Assembly: GCA_963681505.1 (NCBI GenBank)
Contig: OY811988.1
Coordinates: 3,023,202-3,087,201, forward strand
Reading direction: 5' to 3'
From: Eunapius fragilis
Lineage: Eukaryota; Porifera; Demospongiae; Spongillida; Spongillidae
DNA length: 64,000 nucleotides
In this document: piece after piece, positions 58,867 through 64,000 of the stretch
Layout of the letters: each line of letters begins with the position of its first letter
Numbering within the stretch: position 1 is the first letter of the stretch
Program-made: the position numbers and the translations under genes
Notes under the pieces: model-generated
Database searches by the model: none
The model's input: only the letters and a program-made list of their open reading frames with translations
Told to the model about the DNA's origin: nothing

Positions 58867-59673
58867 ATGGCACGTTACTATTCAATAGTTGCAGGCCTCA
58901 AAACTGTTACTATCCATTAGAACAACTTAATGCAACATACATACCTTGTAGAAGAAACCAATCCCTCTCTTTATTATTTCTGGGTGTACTAACTCAATAA
59001 ACGTGATATTAACCATAAAGGGAGTGCAGAATTAACCAGTGTGCAGTGTGGAGTGCAGAAACATGAAACTAGTTATTCTTAGAGAGCTGAACCATGGTAT
59101 TATTTGTTGCATAACTTCATCATGTGATGAAGGGTGCTACATTCACTGCAGGTGTGGGATCCTGGCATTTGGGGGTCAGTGGGAGAAACCGTTCCCACCA
59201 AGCTAGGGGAGTACATGTACATGTATGGGATTGCAGTATGCTTGCCAATTACTCTTCTTTTCAAAGTTTTTGGGTCAGAATCAGTGCAAACCTAATTGGG
59301 TGGTGGTAAGGAGTCAAGAGGGATATACCAGTCTCCCCCCCCCCACAGCCCACCGGGATCCTCCATTGCACTGAATGCATGTAACTAAAATGATTTGTAT
59401 GCTTGGGTAGTTTGTATGGATACATTAATTATCACCAGTATTAGTACTCAGTTAGCCTACTGTAGTATCTGATGCCCTAAACGACATGGCTATGTTTTGA
59501 AGAGGCAATCTTTCCCATGTTAATGTATTCACAGTTTTATATTAAGTACTAGCCTGCGTGCGCCCCATGAAAAATCACGGGCTGATTCTATTGTAAGAAG
59601 TCAACAAAGTTAAGGTATCAGCCAAAATTGAAATAAAACATGAAATACATACAATTAGATGATACTTAAGTTA
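58867..59673. other. Spacer including the 3' duplicated block
   Basis: 59410-59610 matches 23415-23600 (CACCAGTATTAGTA.TCAGTTAGCCTACTGTAGTATCTG, GAAAAATCA.GGGCTGATTCTATT), marking the right limit of the segment copied to 22-23 kb. No gene. Confidence 0.6.
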
Positions 59674-60424
59674 TTAAAATGAAATCATAAAGAGAAACAA
59701 TAAGTCAAAAAATTTAGTCCATGAATGTAGCCAGAGGAACACCATCATCAAACTTCTCCATTTGATGCGGGATCCTCTAAGACAGAGGCTCACTGCTCGA
59801 ACCCCTGCCAAAACGAGCCGTGATCTGATGTAACTGCTGGCGATGGAATAGGCTTTGTCCCACTTGAAGGACAGAGCAGTGGCCATGTGCTTTATGAAGT
59901 GACTAGCCAGTAGTCCATCCACAGAAAGGACAAATAGGGTGAAGGTGCCTCTTCTGTCTTCAACTGCTTTTTTGTACATTCTCTTTTTCTCCTGTGAGCT
60001 GGATACAAGAATGGCATTAGGTGCTTGATGGCATTGTGATGGGGCATCAGTGTCTATGACATGGACATGAAACAACGCCTCCACCTGTGGTTGCCAAACA
60101 CCTCTGATTCCCAGGTCAAGCCTTCACTTGAGGTGGCAGTAGCTTCAATCACAATAGGCTCCTTTATAACTTGAGGCCATACCTGACTGGCAAGATCACC
60201 AATGCAGTCACGAATCTCATTGTGGCGCAGTATAACAAGTTCCCCCTTTCTTACAGTCAAGGGCATGTTGGAGAGTGAAATCAGCCCCACAACCATCACA
60301 TTTGACTGGCAGATTAGATGGATGTCGCAAATAGCGCAGAGCTAGGCCCAGACCTGTATACAGCAGTCGGACATCGGTCAAAATCCGACCACAAACAGCA
60401 CGTGGCAGATCATTGAAACGGACT
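59674..60424 (-). pseudogene. LINE C-terminal part: zinc knuckle and endonuclease
   Basis: On the minus strand, from 60424: [35 protein letters not shown] and a knuckle [16 protein letters not shown], then (after a frameshift) [18 protein letters not shown]. The last frame, 60084-59674, has EALFHVHVIDTDAPSQ, EKKRMYKKAVEDRRGTFTLF, VLSVDGLLASHF and a terminal CLRGSRIKWRS. This is the PD-(D/E)XK-type endonuclease end of a restriction-like-endonuclease LINE. It fits as the continuation of the RT part at 62640-64000, from which it is separated by about 2.2 kb of inserted DNA. Confidence 0.7.
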
Positions 60425-60537
60425 GTTGGTCCGAATGATAGCTCAGTTTTGTTTGGTTGATTAAATTCATAACCACTCGTTAAATCTGTGCGCTAAGCAA
60501 TAACTTTATTTCGCAGTTGTATTCTAATTGATGATCT

Positions 60538-60834
60538 TTGTTTAAGACGGCAAAACGTTCCAAACGACAAGTATCCGTATCTTGTTTTAAAAAGTGGCAA
60601 TCCACTTATGATAAGGAGTGCCAAATGTTGACTTGGTTAAACTGTGATGTAGATCAAGATGATAAGTCGTTAATCAATCGACTTGCTGTGGTGTGCTGTT
60701 TGTGGGATTTCATTCGCTCAACTACGAACTTCTCTGAAGCATGGGTTCACGGATCCGACAACCACCGAGTAAGCAACATCATGCATAGCACAATACAGCT
60801 ATGTTACAATTATGACTGGCACAAGCAAAAGTAA
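60538..60834 (+). pseudogene. N-terminal zinc-finger-like piece of a hAT-derived protein
   Basis: A 98-codon frame on the opposite strand to the surrounding LINE. SCFKKWQSTYDKECQMLTWL then FSEAWVHGSDNHRVSNIM matches the pattern of the BED-like N-terminal domain of C17orf113/ZMYM-like hAT-derived proteins (FxxKWxxxYD..LTWL.CD..., W..GS.N.R.SNI). The usual zinc ligands are partly lost (VVCCLWDF) and the frame ends in YDWHKQK. It is either an exon continuing past a GTAAGT at 60832, or a relic inside the LINE interruption. Confidence 0.4.
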
Positions 60835-60977
60835 GTGGTGGTTACTAATGGTGGTTACTAGTGGCATAGATAAAGATAATAGAGTAGTGGATTGGTTACA
60901 CTAACAATTAACACTAAGTCTCACAGGCCACAGAAACCATGTACCTGTAAGTGCTAGTACTGTCAAAACAGGTCCTG

Positions 60978-62289
60978 GGTAATTCCATACATATATTTAC
61001 CACCCTTTTAGCATCATAGTCTAGTTTGGACATGCTACTTTCCCTATGTGCTCTCCCCATAGGAACATGCAAAATAACAGTACATTTGTATACCTTATAG
61101 TGTACAGTTTTTAAAATGCAAGGAATTAAAATTTTTTTTGCTTATTTCGGTTTAGCATATCTTTAGCCTGCAACATTGTTGTCAGATCAATTTGTACTTA
61201 AACATTGTCAATACAGAGGAGAACACAAAAATGATTCATTTTAATAACTTCTTAGCACGTACCATGAATGGGGTCATGAATTTGTAATGAAGTATGATGT
61301 ATCCAAAAATTAAAATACAATCCTGACCAAACTTTTACCATAGTTAGCTAATCATACCACAAACATTTAGCTAAATAATATTTTCCAAGCTGGGACAGCT
61401 CATAAAATGGTTGGTAGCCATTTTTTCCCTCCTTACAGTCCATACCTCGCACTAAGGGAAAATTAACACCTCCCACTAAGGGAAAATAAGGGCTATTCGT
61501 AGGGAGTTAAGCTAACTGTCAGTGTTCATAGCAGTATCTAATTAAATTAGATACTGCTATGAACACTGACAGTTAGCTTTACTCCCTATGAATAACCCTA
61601 TTTCCCTTAGTGGGAGGTGTTAATTTTCCCTTAGTGTGAGGTATGGACTGTACAACAGTTTGTTTGTTTAGGTAGCCAAGGGTGCTGTCAAAACACTACA
61701 ATATGATTATCATTAATTTGCTTTGATTGTGGTAGCTTTGTTGTGACAGCATAGCTCTGTCATATCTACTGCCTTAAAGAAACAAACTGTTGTAAGGAAG
61801 AGAAAAATGGCTACCAACCATTTTATGAGCTGTCCCAGCCTGGAGAATATGTATCCCAGAAAGATGTTTAGTTAAATATGTTTGTGGTATGATTAGCTAA
61901 CTATGGTAAAAGTTTGTTAAGGATTGTATTTAAATATTTTTGGATACATCATACTTCATTACAAATTCATGACCCCATTCATGGTACATGCTAAGAAGTT
62001 ATTTAAATGAATCATTTTTGTGTTTTCCTCTTTATTATCAATGTTTAAATACAAATTGATCTGACAACAATGTTGCAGGCTAAAGTTATGCTAAACCAAA
62101 ATGAGCGAGGTCACAAAGAAAATGAAAATTTTAATTCCTTGCATTTTAAAAACTGTACACTAGAGGGTATCCAAATGTACTGTTAGTTTGCCTGTTCCTA
62201 TGGAGAGATCACATAGGGAAAGTAGCATGTCCAAACTAGACTATGATGCTAAAAGGGTGGCAAATATATACATGTATATTGAATTACTC
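60978..62289. mobile_element. 1.3-kb foldback element within the LINE
   Basis: GTAATTCCATACATATATTTACCACCC at the left is mirrored at 62260-62289. The arms pair over roughly 450 bp with about 90 percent identity by eye (for example CATAGTCTAGTTTGGACATG, CTCATAAAATGGTTGGTAGCC). The centre (61653-61790) is also partly self-complementary (ACAACAGTTTGTTT / AAACAAACTGTTGT). No target duplication could be fixed. It carries the 215-bp MITE at 61436-61650. Confidence 0.75.
61436..61650. mobile_element. 215-bp Tc1/mariner-like MITE nested in the foldback
   Basis: CAGTCCATACCTC(G)CACTAAGGG at the left and the complementary GAGGTATGGACTG at the right, with TA on each side (61434-61435 and 61651-61652). 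The arms meet at a centre near 61543 (AATTAAATTAGATACTGC). CAGT ends and a TA duplication are typical of Tc1/mariner. Confidence 0.85.
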
Positions 62290-62639
62290 CCCTATGAAAG
62301 TTAGCTGTACATGCAAGGACTATTGTTCCATGTACAACTAATAAACAAATCATAATACATGTAGACAGGCTGACGTCAAAGCACGCATGCATAAATACAT
62401 ACAACTTGATGTATAAATTAAGTGGTCTGTTTTCTAAGAGGTTTAGATTTTTGAAGAGTCTTCTTCATAACTTTCTTGTACTGTTCAATCCTAGCACTGG
62501 CCAATGAAAAATGATGCTTGCTTTGTTTTGAAAAAGGAGTGAATCCTGCATTTCTTGAGCTCTAGAGCCATCATGGAGTGGACATTACAGGAATTTGTAA
62601 ACTCACAAATCATTCATATTTGAAATGTACACGTAAATG

Positions 62640-64000
62640 TAGCATGTTATTGGTGCAAATAAAACAATGACAGATCATGTCCGACCAAATGTTGAAACTG
62701 TCTGACACAACGACAGATAATTTTTGAAAAGCTGTCTACAGCCCTGTTAAGGCCATCTCTGAACTGTACAGGAGTCAAATCAAAGTGGCAGCTTTGAAGT
62801 GGCAGGGTCGTCAACCAGGTGGACGTTTTACCCTTGACTACCCTCATGATTGCACGCTGTCTGCCTGGTGAAAGAATTGCAAGAATGGCATCTAGTTTCT
62901 GTTTGGCAACCTCGTCAAGTGCTTTTCACGACTCATGTCTTGCCTTACTGATTGCATCCAGGTGACAGGCAGAGCTAAATTCACCACATCCCTTAATAGC
63001 TTCTACCAGTAGGTGTGGTAGGAACGATGATGCTGTTTCTGTAGGATTATTGATCCCCAAGCCAACCAAACGAGTCAATAAAGAAAACAGTTTACATTCA
63101 GCATCTGACAAATCTCCTTCAAACAGTGCTAGAAAGCTTTTAAAATCGCATCTTGTAGTGGGACAAAAGCACCTCCAATTATGCATGACTCGCTGCAGGT
63201 ATGACCATTCACACTGAAGGGATTTGGAGAGAGCAGTATAAGCGGCTTGGGGTTTGGTAGCTGCCTTGGAGAGTTTCTCAACACAATCTACCCACATTGC
63301 AACCTTCTTCCTTACAAAATTGTTGCTGTCATGCAGCCTCCAATAACACCCCCAAGAAAGCGATTCCATTCACTGTCTACACATCCAAATCGCCGTAGAC
63401 TAACCTGGCCTCATCTTCAAATTGCGGGGTAACACTCAGACAGCATTTCTTGGGCTCAGAAAAGTATCCATACGCTGGGCCTTGCTCCGCCAACTGATCA
63501 TACCATGAGCGAACCTCCTTGATGTTACCAATGCAAGCTGTGTCATCTGCATACCAGGTTTGCAGCCTATTCTCTTTGGCCTTCAGTGACTTCACAAGTG
63601 GGAATAGTGCAACTGCATAGATAAGCATAGATAGAGGATCACCTTGAGTAACACCTTCCTTACTGAATAGACATTTGTCTGATCCTCTTACACAAGCCTA
63701 GCAAATCCTCAACAGGTGTTGAATAAAAAACGGCTGCATCGAGGCCATAACACGCAAGCATTCCTCAAGGCAGCAACTCGGTTCACCATGTTAAAAGCAT
63801 TCTTGGCATCCACTAACAACAGCCCCCATGGATTCATTACCAGAATGCTGGGCGTAAAGCTCCGTCATTACATGCACTGCCCCTTCTATGCCTGCTTTCA
63901 AACCTGATGCCAACTGATCTGTTCCACACAACATTTCAAGTGGTTAGGGCCATCACTCTACCAATAATGTGATGCAAACACTCTCCAATGCCACAACACT
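62640..64000 (-). pseudogene. LINE RT part, runs off the right edge
   Basis: On the minus strand the window edge enters RT with [20 protein letters not shown], then EGVTQGDPLSM (about 63650-63620), and the catalytic box TWYADDTACIG at about 63550. The post-RT helical region is 63369-62926 (KKVAMWVDCVEKLSKAA, FLALFEGDLSDAECKLFSLL), and then STWLTTLPLQSCHFDLTPVQ FRDGLN at 62830-62750, where coding stops. Its natural continuation, [13 protein letters not shown], is found at about 60340, so the element is split. At least three frameshifts or stops. Different family from the LINE at 18.4 kb (YADD versus YLDD). Confidence 0.75.

Overview
This window is eukaryotic. It has spliced genes with short introns (54 and 60 bp in one gene), dispersed and nested transposons, minisatellites, and long G or C homopolymers. 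Base composition is AT-leaning, and the gene content suggests a marine invertebrate: a divergent 7TM receptor, Ig/FN3 receptor exons, beta-trefoil exons, restriction-like-endonuclease LINEs, a DIRS-order retroelement and a DUF4371-type hAT transposase. A sponge (demosponge) is my best guess. No rRNA, tRNA, CRISPR or bacterial operon was seen.

Layout. 0-2.2 kb: a 22-bp minisatellite, then one orphan exon-like stretch. 3-9.1 kb: a 6.1-kb foldback element with 1.6-kb inverted arms and an exact 8-bp target duplication. 10.8-12.4 kb: a broken intron-containing integrase-type transposase interrupted by a 303-bp inverted-repeat element. 12.7-13.2 kb: G/C homopolymers. 14.2-15.5 kb: an intact 293-residue 7TM receptor on the minus strand. 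18.4-20.8 kb: a frameshifted LINE with RT, zinc knuckle and PD-D endonuclease; a second LINE scrap at 21.4-21.7 kb carries a tandem triplication and an inverted duplication. 22.4-23.6 kb: a dead copy of a trefoil exon. 24.6 kb: an ankyrin relic. 28.0-30.2 kb: nested inverted-repeat elements with 9-bp, 5-bp and 8-bp target duplications. 31.3-32.8 kb: a 37-bp minisatellite. 33.4-36.8 kb: a DIRS-order retroelement (Gag-like, RT/RNase H, tyrosine recombinase). 37.2-40.3 kb: a DUF4371 hAT transposase split by an 848-bp hAT-like passenger.

45-57.5 kb holds the best host genes on the plus strand: an Ig/FN3 single-pass receptor (47.2-53.3 kb), then a gene of four phase-0 exons (53.7-57.5 kb), each coding a QxW-type (ricin-B-like) beta-trefoil. 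The last part has a TTAA-flanked foldback element (58.1-58.9 kb) and a LINE on the minus strand (59.7-64 kb) split by a 1.3-kb foldback element that itself contains a TA-flanked Tc1/mariner-like MITE.

The most notable theme is the number of foldback or palindromic elements with readable target duplications (8, 9, 7, 5 bp, TTAA, TA), several nested inside genes of other transposons. Exon boundaries were read by eye from splice consensus and reading frame. Host genes are predictions, and most transposon genes are visibly broken.
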